A stretch of DNA of 64,000 nt, from NCBI GenBank assembly GCA_019022495.1, contig JAFEKR010000001.1, positions 6,200,001 through 6,264,000 on the forward strand. Direction: 5' to 3'. The position numbers were made by a program, and so were the translations under genes. The notes under the pieces were generated by a model, which saw nothing but the letters and a program-made list of their open reading frames with translations, was not told the DNA's origin and ran no database searches. Shown in pieces: positions 46,264 through 57,034 of the stretch (positions are counted from its first letter, which is position 1; each line of letters begins with the position of its first letter). The stretch comes from Epichloe hybrida. Its lineage: Eukaryota > Ascomycota > Sordariomycetes > Hypocreales > Clavicipitaceae.

Positions 46264-46840
46264 GGATTGATTGGGCGAGTGGATCAGAAGGGGGGGGGCG
46301 GGCTTGTAAATGCCTAAAAGGAACAGAGCTTGTTTTGGTTGGGTCATTTCGGATCAGGCGGAATTGTCAGCAGCGGCCCTGATGATTGATTTGATAATTA
46401 ACCTAAAGGGTGGTCTAACTGAAGGGTCAGGGTCATACATACGGGGTTGAAGGACGCGAGAGAGGCTATCGAGGCGCTAGCAACCCTGTAATTGAAGCCA
46501 CGCGAAGGAATTGACATGATGCTTGTTCTGACATTGACATGTTCGTAAACGCACTTATTGCCAAGTGGGGCAAAAAGCACGGATTGCCTTGTAATTGTAC
46601 ATGTTACTAGGAATGTAAGATCTCCTACTAGCATGCATGTGAATCCTACCCCGCGTGGGGCTTGTACATGGTTCTTGTACAATGTATGTACATGTAAAAT
46701 CATTCCGGGGCTAGAATAATGCGGGGGTCCGTTCTGACGGAGTGGCACTACCGGCAGATGCACGATGCGCGTTTATTTACCCGCCTGATATTGAAAGAAT
46801 CGCTGCTGTGTGTTTGCGAGCACACAGTCGTCCGTAAATG

Positions 46841-47190
46841 CCGGCTCTAAAAAGTTGGTCTCGTATTTCAGGGTGGGGCCTCTGAGCTATTACATTAACA
46901 TGTAGGTAGGCAGTGAAAAATGGCTTCATATTATGCTAAGCATACAGTATGGATGCCAAAGACCACAGTGTAGAGGTGCGAGTTCAGTCAATTCGTCAGT
47001 TAGTAAGGAGCTATAGGTCACATGCCCTATAATATAGTGACATCATCTTGCACATGCCGTGTTGTATAATTTGTATAGTATACGGATCCGTAGACTGCAC
47101 GGATTACGGATTATACATAGTAGCTAGCATATGCTATTCCGGTAGTCAAAAGGCCCCACCCTGGATACGAGACAAACTGCTTTGGAGCCG
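46841..47190. repeat. Foldback element with ~40-bp arms
   Basis: 46841-46881 and 47151-47190 are reverse complements at roughly 85%, including GTCTCGTAT and AGGGTGGGGCCT. The 270-bp centre shows no similarity between halves. Confidence 0.65.
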
Positions 47191-47500
47191 AGATTTGCTA
47201 CAACCCCTGTGTTTGCGCACTCACGATTGAAGCCGCGCGGATTCATAATGTCATGCTTGTTCTAATAATGTGATTCGTATTTGCTACAGGCTAATGACGC
47301 TAATCACGGAGTACGGACGGACAGCCCGGCTGGATAAGTGACTGGCTAAATAGGGCGTTTGAGTGCTTTGTGTGGTGCGCACGACTTTTCATAAGAACGA
47401 CGTCGGGCCGCGAGTCTGCTTGGTTTCTTTTTTTTTTTTCAGCAGCAGCTAATAATCAGCTCATTTACCTACTTTGAATCATATTACATAACCGCACCAA

Positions 47501-47590
47501 CCCCGTCCAACCCCGTCTAACCCTGTCTAACCCCGTCTAACCCCGTCCAACCCCGTCCAACCCCGTCTAACCCCGTCTAACCCTGTCTAA
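47501..47590. repeat. Decameric minisatellite CCCCGTCYAA, nine units
   Basis: Nine 10-bp units with C/T variation end 45 bp before the start codon at 47635, so they probably lie in the promoter or 5' UTR of that gene. Confidence 0.95.
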
Positions 47591-47634
47591 CCGACACGGA
47601 ACCAACACATAACCAACACAGTCCGCCAGCCAAC

Positions 47635-48351
47635 ATGGTAAACGTCTACGTCTCCGCCGCTGTTCTGGGTCTTGCCGGCGCCGCTGCCGCCGCGGCCGGT
47701 GGTCCAACATACCCGGAAACGTGGGTCCGCAAGGGCTTCCGCCTCGTGGTCAATGTCACCGACCCCTCCGGCGCCTTTAAGTCTATCCATAACACCTACA
47801 TCTCTATCGCCCATGATGGGAATCCGGGCGAAGAGGCTCTCTCAACGGTTAAAGAGTTGAACAAGGGTTTAATATTTTACCTGAACGGCTCTCACACAGA
47901 TCATTATAACAACCAGGTCCTCACGGATTATTCCCCTAATTGCGCGGGAATCGTTTTTGACAAGACCAAAGAGGATCCCCAACCGAATCCCCGAACGGCT
48001 CGTCTTGTTCCGGGCCGCGGAGACGACTACTTCAGCCTAATCCACTTCGGGGAGCACTTGCCTTACTTGCGCCCGGACACCTGGATCGCTTGCAACGAGA
48101 AGTTCCAAAAGAACCAGCGGGGCAAGAAATCGTACGTCGCCTTCAAGCAGATCGCAGTTGTTTATAACCCCAGGACAAACCATTACGACCTCAACATTCC
48201 CAATGAATGCACCATTGTTAGACTGCTGCCCGAGTGCGCTGATCTAAAAGAATTACCCAAGGAGTCAACGAATACACACAATAATGTCATCGACGCCCAC
48301 TGCTACCAGGACGTCAAGTCCATTGAATGGAGCAAGTACGCATCTGAGTAG
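47635..48351 (+). CDS. Secreted protein, DUF7907-like
   Basis: An intronless 238-aa frame. The N-terminus MVNVYVSAAVLGLAGAAAAA is a clear signal peptide (cleavage around residues 20-22). The mature start, KGFRLVVNVTDPSGAF, resembles the fungal secreted family annotated DUF7907 (my recollection of the F-x-LVxNVTDPS motif). Five cysteines remain after cleavage and two N-glycosylation sites are visible (NVT, NGS). The rest holds no catalytic motif I recognise. An extracellular role is inferred; such proteins are often listed as effector candidates but no function is established. The decameric repeat just upstream could affect its expression. Confidence 0.8.
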   Translation: MVNVYVSAAVLGLAGAAAAAAGGPTYPETWVRKGFRLVVNVTDPSGAFKSIHNTYISIAHDGNPGEEALSTVKELNKGLIFYLNGSHTDHYNNQVLTDYSPNCAGIVFDKTKEDPQPNPRTARLVPGRGDDYFSLIHFGEHLPYLRPDTWIACNEKFQKNQRGKKSYVAFKQIAVVYNPRTNHYDLNIPNECTIVRLLPECADLKELPKESTNTHNNVIDAHCYQDVKSIEWSKYASE

Positions 48352-48825
48352 ATTACGTACAGTGTACAGTGCTCACATGGGAAATGGACAAGGAAGCAGA
48401 GGCAACAGGGTTTTTACTCCCATGTAAAGGGTTTTCCCTGTTGACGAATCTGTGGGAGTACTAGTGCTAGCCAATATACAGAGCTAATTACATGGGGTAA
48501 ATAATATATATGGAAATGGGTGCATTTTTTCATGGCGCTGTCTACCCCGTGCATTTCCCTTTTGGCTGAAAGTCAACATGACATGTTGGCTTTCCACATG
48601 TACATAGAAACTTTACATGTAGAGCCCGGACTCGGAGCCCCGCTTTACCCTCTAGCGCCAAACTCACACGCACCAGCCGGTTCCACTGACTCCAGCCTTC
48701 CATTCTCCATTCTCCATTCTCCATTCTCCATTCTCCATCCTCCATCTTCTCCATCCTCGCTCGACCTTTTCTCCAACAACCACTCCAGACGGAACAACTC
48801 TTCACTTTCACGCACCACCGATACA
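48352..48825. other. Intergenic and 5' UTR of the aminopeptidase gene
   Basis: Contains a CCATTCT heptamer repeat (about 48702-48738) and CT-rich leader sequence before the ATG at 48826. No gene is seen. Confidence 0.55.
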
Positions 48826-50647
48826 ATGACTAGACGACCCTCTCCCGCCCCCATTGTCAGCCCGCATGCGTTGGCCCTGTCGTTGCGTCAACAACATTCC
48901 TCGCCTCCACAGGTTCCGGCTGCGTCACCGGCTGCGTCACCGGCTGCCTCGGCTCCTGCACCATCCGACAAGCCCAGCAGCAAGTCAAAGGCCTTCATTC
49001 TGGCCGACATGGACCGTCCATCATCCCGAGACAACCGTGCCTGCGCAAGCTGCATCTCAAAACTGGCCCCAAGCGAAATAGGCCAGGTGAACTGGCATCT
49101 CGCAGAGGACCAAGCCTGCCGACTGTGCCACATTGCGCAATGCAAACCCGAGGCATTCACCAAGCCCTTTTGTGATTTCCTGCAAGAAAACCCTACCGTT
49201 TTCCATACCGTCGACTACTTCAAACGCAAACTGAAGGATAGTGGGTTTGAAGAGGTATGCTCCTCCTTTTTTTCTCCCTCTCCCGCTTTGCCCTGCTTAC
49301 CCTTGTTTCCCCCCTTGGGCTGAGGTGGCTGACATGGTTTCGCTTCTTCCAAAGCTATCCGCCCGAGATGCATGGGTGGGAAAGATACGACCTGGCGGTA
49401 AATACTGGGTGACGCGCAACGGCAGCACCATTGTTGCCTTCACTGTTGGCGAGGCCTACAAGCCCGGAAACGGAGTGGGAATGGTTGCCGGCCACATCGA
49501 TGCCCTCACCGCTCGACTCAAGCCCGTGAGCACGCGGCACAGCAAGGCCGGCTACGTTCAGCTTGGCGTGGCGCCATACGCAGGAGGCCTGAACCAGACT
49601 TGGTGGGATCGCGACCTCAGCATCGGCGGCCGCGTCATTGTGCGCGACCCGGACACGGGAAAGACAAGCGCCAGGCTCGTCAAGCTAGACTGGCCCATTG
49701 CCAAGATCCCCACGCTCGCTCCCCATTTTGGCGTCGGCATGTTTGGCAGCAACAACAAGGAAACGCAGGCGGTGCCCGTTATTGGCCTACAGTCGAGCCC
49801 CTCGTCCAGACAGCAAGATGAAGATGGTTTGGAACCGCTCGGCCCCGAGGGCGCCTTTGTCACCACCCAGCCCCGACGGCTAGTTCAGCTCATTGCCAAA
49901 GAACTAGGCATCACGTCGTACAGCTCCATCGTCAACTGGGACCTCGAGTTGTACGACTCGCAGCCCGCGCAGACCATGGGCATGGACAAGGAATTCATCA
50001 CGGCCGGTCGCATTGACGACAAGCTCTGTTCATGGTCGGCCCTCATGGGCCTCCTCGCCGCAGACTCCAACAAGGATGACGGCTACATCAAGCTCGTCGC
50101 GCTCTTCGACGACGAGGAAATAGGCTCACTCCTCCGCCAAGGCGCCAACGGAAACTTCCTGCCGCTCGTCATCCAACGCACCGTCGAGGCCCTCAACCAC
50201 GACTCGTACGGCCCGGGCCTTCTCGGCCAGACGTACGCGCGGTCGTTCCTCGTCTCCGCCGACGTCACGCACGCCGGGAACCCCAACTTCCTGGAATGTT
50301 ACCTCGACGAGCACGTGCCCCAGCTCAACGTGGGCATTGCCATTGCCGCCGACTCCAACGGTCACATGACCACCGACGCCGTGTCGACCGCCATTCTGAC
50401 CAGGGTCGCCGAGATGATTGGGGCCAAGACGCAGATGTTCCAGATCCGCAACGACTCTCGCAGCGGAGGCACGGTTGGCCCCATGCTGTCGAGCGCCATG
50501 GGCGTCAGGGCCGCCGACGCAGGTCTCGCCCAGCTGAGCATGCACTCCATCAGAGCTACCACTGGTGCGTTGGACCCAGGCCTCGGCGTCCACTTCTTCA
50601 AGGGATTCCTCGACAATTGGGAGAAGGTGGATGGGGAGTGGGTGTGA
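48826..50647 (+). CDS. ape4: Aspartyl aminopeptidase, M18 family
   Basis: Exons 48826-49254 and 49355-50647 (100-bp intron, GTATGC donor) give 573 aa. The enzyme is a zinc aminopeptidase that removes N-terminal Asp or Glu, normally in large dodecamers in the cytosol or vacuole. Metal and catalytic motifs are present: GHIDALTAR, RIDDKLCSW, LFDDEEIGSLL, DVTHAGNPNF, and the C-terminal LSMHSIRATTGALDPG. The join GFEE/LSARDAW restores the standard family sequence. The first ~95 residues are an extension: a Ser/Pro/Ala-rich start, then CASC (near 67) and CRLC (near 92) with further Cys. This precedes the usual family start FCDFLQENPTVFH and could bind metal or be an upstream domain. Confidence 0.93.
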
Positions 50648-51014
50648 GCCTGCGACTTTTTCATGACAAAGTGGTTGTTGTTCATTGGTCCACCTCTTTG
50701 TCTTGGGCATGGCAGCACGAATGGAGAGAAAATCGATGGGATATACAATCCCGTGTTTCACTAGACTATACATTACGGTGAAACCTCTTCTGTGCCATGA
50801 TACTTGTCCATCGTCCGTCTATAACACGACTTGCGCGCGCGCAACGATTTTAAAAAACACAGCAACACACGGCGGTCCTTGCCTCATTTACAAGTATACA
50901 TGCCGTCCATTCTGCTGTACTCTATCCAACGTCACCATTAAGTGATTTAAAACGAGAAGAAGATGGAGAAAAACCCCTCACAGCGTACGCGGTAGGGACG
51001 ATGAAGATGGGACA
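50648..51014. other. Short region between convergent gene ends
   Basis: 3' ends of the aminopeptidase (+) and the SYG1-like gene (-) face each other across about 370 bp. No other feature is seen. Confidence 0.5.
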
Positions 51015-54000
51015 TCATCCGCGATCCTCTGCTCTTCTGCGCAACTCCCTCGCCTCGCCTGCTTCGAGCAAACTCGCTGCCTCTTCTTCGTCATCGCCAT
51101 CGTCATCGTCGTCATCGTCATCGTCATCGTCATCGCTTCCCTCCTCTGCCCCATTCGCCTGCTCCGCGTCCCTCGTGCCGGGCCTTCTTCTCTTGACGAA
51201 ATCCTGCTTGTGTGCCTCGGCGAGAATCTTGGAAAAGGACCGCGCGCCAAGGGTATCGGCGGCGCGACGGCGCAGTGCCCCGAGCGAACTGGCCACGGCG
51301 GTAGAGCTCCCCTCCGACTGAGTCACGGGCGGCGTCGCGGCGGCGGGGCCATCGGAGCCGGTGGCGCCGTCCATGAGCGGTTCGATGCGGTAGGGGAGGG
51401 GGACGTCGCGGGACGCCTTGTACTGGGAGACGTTTGCGCAGTGCTCGTTCTCGACGCGGAAAAGAGACCACATGCCTCGGCGGAGGATCTCGACAAACGA
51501 TACGAGAAAGGAGGCCATGGTGGAGTGCTGCGTGTTGTGCGTGAAGATGGCGTAAAAGATCCACGCGAAGCGGAGAATGGGGTCGACAATCATGATGAAG
51601 TAGTAGGGCCACCGGCGCTTGAGAGCCAGGATGTCTCGGAGGGCCCAGTGCCGGGCATGCGTTTGGAGAAGAGAAAAGTCCATGAACAGGTCCCAGATTG
51701 CTGTTTTGTTTTTAATCGCCCAGGGGGGGCGGGGGGCAGTTGATCAGCTTGTGTGCGTTCAGCGTTGGAAAAGACTTGGGGGAAATCACATACAGACGTA
51801 GACGCCGTTGATGACTGAAAAAGCTATGTACAATGCTAGGTGGGAGCGGGTATTGTTCATGCGGTAGAGGGAGAGCATCACGGCGGAGATGATGGTCATG
51901 ATGTATTTACCCCCGTTGGCCAGATGGGGAAACACGTTTCGCGTGTCGTTGTATCGGCGAAGGCATTGGAGGAAGCGCCAGATGGGCGGGAGCGTCATGA
52001 AGAAGCCCAAGAGCCGAGAGTGGTTGGAGTTGCACTGTTGCGGGTCGTCCCACTTGTTGGCGTACAGACAAAAGAACAGTTCAATGTTCTTTGGGTGGGA
52101 TGGCACAGTGTCTCGTCAGTAAAGCAAGAGACTGAATTCATTCTTGTGGGACTCGGACTTACAGCCATGGAGTACGTCAATGAGCAGTACATGTCGCCCA
52201 GGAAGAAATCTCGAAACTCGACAGGATACAGGCCGGCCAGCAAAAGTCGCCACTACGAGTGTTTTTATTCCACATGTTGTTAGAAATCCAAGAAGCGAGC
52301 GAAGCTCACGAGGGACAGGGAGACGGCCGAAGAAAAACTTACATGAGCATATGCGAACCACTTTCGGCTCTTGTGAGACAGATATGGACCGGGGAAGAAG
52401 ATGATGGCCGCCGTGATGCAAATCAGGAATACGGGGTAATAAATGTAGAGCCACCCAGCACCGTATCGGCTAAAGTTCATCCACATAAAGATGCCGAGTA
52501 AGAGCAAGAAGAAGCTGGGGAATTCTGCAAGGCATCTCCAGTCAAGATGGCTTCGCTGGTCAAACTCAAATATAAAGGGGTAGTTGATCTTGTTCTTGGT
52601 CCATATAAAGCAATTGATGCAAAACAGGGAGAACATGAAGAGCATGAGAAAGTATCCGGCATAAATTTGCAAGAGATAACTGGTCTGGAGTCGAACCGTG
52701 TCGTCGCTGTCCAACAGCAATTGCGAGCCACATATGACGCCTTGGATATTGAAAATCAGGCCTGTCCCGATGAGGAATCCGTTTAGGAACGAACTGCCCG
52801 ATTCGCTCGTCGACCTCTTGGTGAGACTGCGCAGTTTGCCCGCGGCGAGCTTATGATTGCCTCGCTCAAAGTACCGCGCGTACAAGTCCTCGACCGCCTT
52901 GATGTGGCCATCCAACGCGTCGCTGTTGACAAACCAAGCCTTGTTGACGCGTTCGTTCATGTACCTCAGGGGTGGGCGAGCATTGGCGGCCTTGTCAAAC
53001 TTCTTGTTCAGCTTGCGGAAAGCCGTCCGGTTCAGTATGGCATACGACTTGAGAAGTTCGAGTCCTCGGTAAAATTCCTGGAGTGCCATTTTTAATTTGC
53101 GCTTCGCCGTTCGATACGAAACGTCTTCTTTCTGCCGCCTTCGGCTGTAGTCTCTTGTTGCATCGCCGGCAGACGTGCTGGCAGGTAGCAATGGTGTTTT
53201 GGGCATGTTTCGCAATGCTTTGGAGTTGGGACCTGGCGGGAACATCCTGGCCTTGATCGGCTGCACCCATCCGTTCAGGCTATCCTTGGAATTCTCGGCG
53301 GCTGTGCATTGTCCGCCGTCGGCGTCGGCATCGTGGCGGTGGGAGATCTCATGGATTCGGCGGTTTCGCATTTCGTGCAGCTGCTGTCTCAGCAGTGAAA
53401 GCCGCTGTCCAGCTTGATCCTCCTTGAGTTTATAGAAGGACTCGACCTTATCGAGCTCCGATTCCATAAACTCGTAGAAGTCCCGTTCCCTCTCACGGAC
53501 CAAATCAGAATTAGACAACCCACCATCTGTTTTCGACATGTCCCGCTTCATCGGGCTCTGCGCATGAGACAAGATGCGCCGCAGATGCGACGGCGACCCC
53601 GTCATTGTCGGTCCAGCGGTCGGTCTCGGAGGCACGTTTGATGGTCTGGAGGCTTCTTGAGTTGTTGTGACGGGCTCCGCCGCCGCAGACGTGGAAGCGC
53701 GGCGTTGTAGAGGCATTCTACTCCGACTTCTATGCATCGTCTCGGTGGGTCGTGTGAGCTCGGGGGAGTCTGGTGCCTTCATGGCGGGTGCCGGCAGCGC
53801 GAAATCATGACTCTTGTTGTCGATTCCATCTTTCGAGGGACTATATGCTGGCGGGGTGGGCACAAAGCTTCCATACTGAAGGTCGCTGCCGTCAATGTTC
53901 AGTGCCTCGTCTTCGCTCGCGTTCCCAGCAACTGCGATTGGCTTTGATCGAGGGACGGAGGCTCCAGTTTCCTGCTGCTTGGGAGTGCTGGCCGGCGCAG

Positions 54001-54324
54001 GACCCGGCGCCGAGTATGGCGGGATGGACGTTCCGTCACGTTGGCTTGAGCGAAAGAGAGACGGCGTGCGGTTCGAGAAAGCTCTGGGCGTCCTGTTGAT
54101 GGCTCTCGAAACAGCTTTGATGTATTTCTTGCCGGCCTTGTAGTTGAGGTACTTGATGCGCCATTCTGTGACCTGGTTAGAGGACAGGAAATATCGTCCA
54201 GAATTTCATTTCGCCTTTTATTCTGCAACCGTCCAAGCGAGCTGACAGAAAATTGACAAGACAGACGAATTGGGGGATTCTCACCTGGGACGGCATCTCT
54301 CTCGAGCTCCTTTGCAAACTTCAT
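51015..54324 (-). CDS. syg1: SPX-EXS protein, SYG1/XPR1-type phosphate transporter
   Basis: Exons 54324-54285, 54165-52343, 52252-52163, 52088-51794 and 51700-51015 give 977 aa. The 13-codon first exon MKFAKELERDAVP joins EWRIKYLNYK to rebuild the SPX start, which supports the start. The SPX domain is split by a long Ser/Pro-rich insert (about 60-220), then resumes with RERDFYEFMESELDKVESFY and LKSYAILNRTAFRKLNKKFD. Lys-rich SPX surfaces bind inositol pyrophosphates. Membrane segments and the EXS domain follow, including RYNDTRNVFPHLANGGKY, WDLFMDFSLLQ and RRWPYYFIMIVDPILRF. Relatives export phosphate. The C-terminus has a 12-Asp run encoded by TCATCG-type repeats. No CACGTG phosphate box is seen close upstream. 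Confidence 0.95.
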
Positions 54325-54416
54325 GGCCGCCGTCTCAGCTGTGGCGCAACCCTCAACAGACTGAGGTTTGTTGCCTGCGCATGTGCATTGGGGAAAGGCT
54401 GAATGGAGGTTGTTAT

Positions 54417-54460
54417 GGCAGTCTGATGCAGTCTGATGCAGTCTGATGCAGTCTGATGCA
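54417..54460. repeat. Decameric repeat GTCTGATGCA, four units
   Basis: Four exact 10-bp copies about 95 bp upstream of the SYG1 start codon. Confidence 0.95.
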
Positions 54461-55070
54461 ATAAGCGATCAAGACGACCACGGACTGGCATGCCGACGAT
54501 GAAGATGAGGTGGAAATGGAACGACCAAACAGGCAGAACCTGTCAAAGGCGAGAGTTGAGCAACGTGCTCCGTCTTGGTGTCTCACTGTACTGTCTATGT
54601 CTAAGACAAGTTAGCTCGGGTGTCTGCCTTGCTCCAGGGCGCGCTGTGCGGTCCCAGCTTTCTCTTGGGCCCTCGAAGCTTGCTGGGTCGGGTCACATCC
54701 CGCGTCACGCCGGGAATTAATTCACGTCGTAGTCCGCACGGATTACGGCGGTCATTCTACACTAAAAAAACAGGGGGGCAATCTTGCAAGCTCCCCTCCC
54801 CCCCCACCAGTTAACTATTGACGACCTGAGGCCTTGGTTGTTTTGTTGATGCTGGTGAGCAACCGTCATGCAGCCCCTCCTTTTTCTTTTCCGTTTAATT
54901 ACATGCATCCGTATGCATCATGCACAACAGGACGTCCATTGCATCGGGCGTGCCGACGGCTTCTCCTCGTTGCGCGTCATCGAGGTCTGTGATGCATCTA
55001 TCTCATCGAGAGATTAGCTCCACTGCATGATTCTTGGCCAACGAGTCCAACGAGTCCGCCTGAAAGCTCG

Positions 55071-55100
55071 CACTCGCACGCACTCGCACGCACTCGCACA
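55071..55100. repeat. Decameric repeat CACTCGCACG, three units
   Basis: Two exact copies and one with a single change. Confidence 0.9.
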
Positions 55101-56308
55101 CGCAAGACGCTTGCTTACCCTTGTTGCGCATTCAAAACTGTTTCCTTGCCTCGGCCATCGAGGTTTGGCTGAAACCCAATTTTCAGCTGCCTGGATTCCC
55201 GAGGATCTGGTCAAAGGGCAGATTCGAGGTTCCGCGCTCGTGGAAGGATGTACATTATGCATCACGCGCTAAGAGTGAACGTCGTGCGTTAAGACCCGTA
55301 GTGCTCAGGCTAACCAACTTAAAAGTTGGTGATGGAGTGGGGGGGACTTGGCTGACCTTTTGCTAGGCCACATTTGCATTTGCGGCTGCGCCCCGCGGTT
55401 GATTTCATGCTTGTTCCTGATGAGGATGGCCAGGCCGCATTGCCTGCGCGGATCCGTACGTACATACATTCGGAATGGGCGATACCGGATAGCCCGGCTG
55501 AGCAAATGGTGCGTGAAGGTGTGGCAGCTAATCCGTACATTGGAGCGCTCTGGATGCGCAGTCCGTTTTTGGCCGTTGACAAGTTATTAGCCGGGCCTGG
55601 CTGCGGGACAAAGGCCCGACTGCCATATCCAAAACCGGTCGGTCTCTATTATAAAATGTATATGTAGTCTCACCAAGTCGACCCATCTATTATTCCTTGG
55701 ACCAAAAGGTCCGCAGCTTGCACAATATGTATGTACATGGGCTGCGGGATGGGGACGAGCCCATGAGCCAGAATCCTTAGAAGGCACGGCAGAAGGCACG
55801 GTGAAGGCGCGGTGAAGGCAAGGGAAGCGTGAAGAAGACGCGACCATCAGCAGCAGATTGTGCCAACTACGGTTTGCTGCCGCTGCCGCTGCTGCCAGAT
55901 AATAATGGATAATGGACCTTGGATCTCACCACAACGATTGGAAGTCGCGCCCTGGAATCCGAGCTTGGTGCAGCGAGTCTTGGCCGTGCCGAGGCCTCGA
56001 GTGAGTAAGCATCCGGAGTGCGGACTACAGTTGCGATTTTTCGATCGTGCAGCGAAAAAAACTAGGTACATAATTAATTCGTAAATAGGTAGCTTTATTA
56101 ATAATGGAAGAGAATGAATATTCAATGGCCCCCTCCCTCCACCTGCAATTTTCGTTCATTTGAGTCAGCCCCCCCATTCCCCTCGCGGCTCCCCATGTAA
56201 CAAACAACGTTCGGCCATTGGCCTTCGGCGCCTTGTTGGGCATTCCTAGCGTTGGCAGGTCGGCAGGTCGGCAGGTTAACCCCAGTCAACGTTCTATACA
56301 TGCAGCCT

Positions 56309-56398
56309 GTGTGCTGCTGCGCTGTGCGCTGTGTGCTGCTGCGCTGTGTGCTGCTGTGTGCTGCTGTGTGCTGCCGTGTGCTGCCGTGTGCCCGTGTG
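56309..56398. repeat. Decameric repeat CTGCYGTGTG and derivatives
   Basis: Four clean 10-bp units at 56351-56390, preceded by less regular GTGCTGCTGCG units. Confidence 0.85.
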
Positions 56399-57034
56399 CG
56401 CGCAAAATGACTGACTGACCAATGGCTAGGCCAGGCCAAGTGCAGAGACTCCACGCCATTTCTCTAACATCTTTCCCATTCCTCCCTCCGCTCCGCTCTC
56501 GTCAAACGCTTCGCACGTCCCGTCCCGACTTCTGCACGCCTACCCAGCTTGTTAACCTTGGTCATATAATCCGTAGAGCGCACCCCCTTCGGGCATTCTT
56601 CTCTTCTTTCGACATAGATCGACATAGACGGTGCACTGTGTCCTCCTTCTCCCTCTTGTCCGTCGACTTGCTTCAACTTGCCCTTCTACCGCCGACTCTC
56701 GTCCGCCCCAGGACTTTCGTCGTCGCAGGCCCCAAGTTGCCAGCAAAGACAAAGAAGGTGCTAGTCCGGAGGGTTTCAGGTTGACCCAAAACCCAACACG
56801 ATCGTCCTTGTCCTTCCGCTGGCAGTATCGACTCTTGAATGCCATCACTCCTTGACCGGACCTGGAGAAACAAAGGGAGGAAATCAGAAACCCCGTGTCA
56901 ATTTTCATTCGAATTCGAAGTCAGCGAGGGAAACCAGAGACGGAGAGTCCCTCTTTTCTTCTCTTCCTCCCATACGAGGAGAAGATCTTCCCTGGTCCAA
57001 CCCGTCAGGTTTGGGTTTGGCTCCCTCCTTGACA

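Larger units (their letters stand above)
44866..47634. other. Gene-free region rich in small inverted repeats
   Basis: No coding region is supported. It carries a MITE (45671-45968), a 20-bp hairpin pair (45407-45426 and 45514-45533), a duplicated GATCAATTGATC palindrome block (46121-46263), a foldback pair (46841-47190) and a decameric repeat (47501-47590). Confidence 0.55.
54325..57034. other. Intergenic with several short tandem repeats
   Basis: No gene is supported. It holds decameric repeats at 54417-54460 (GTCTGATGCA), 55071-55100 (CACTCGCACG) and 56309-56398 (CTGCYGTGTG), and GGCAGGTC copies near 56256. The last ~550 bp are CT-rich leader for the gene at 57035. Confidence 0.5.

Noticed and set aside
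56852..57034. N-terminal extension of the 57035 gene from 56852
   Set aside because: The codon at 56852 is TTG and no ATG occurs in frame before 57035, so the extension needs a non-ATG start.
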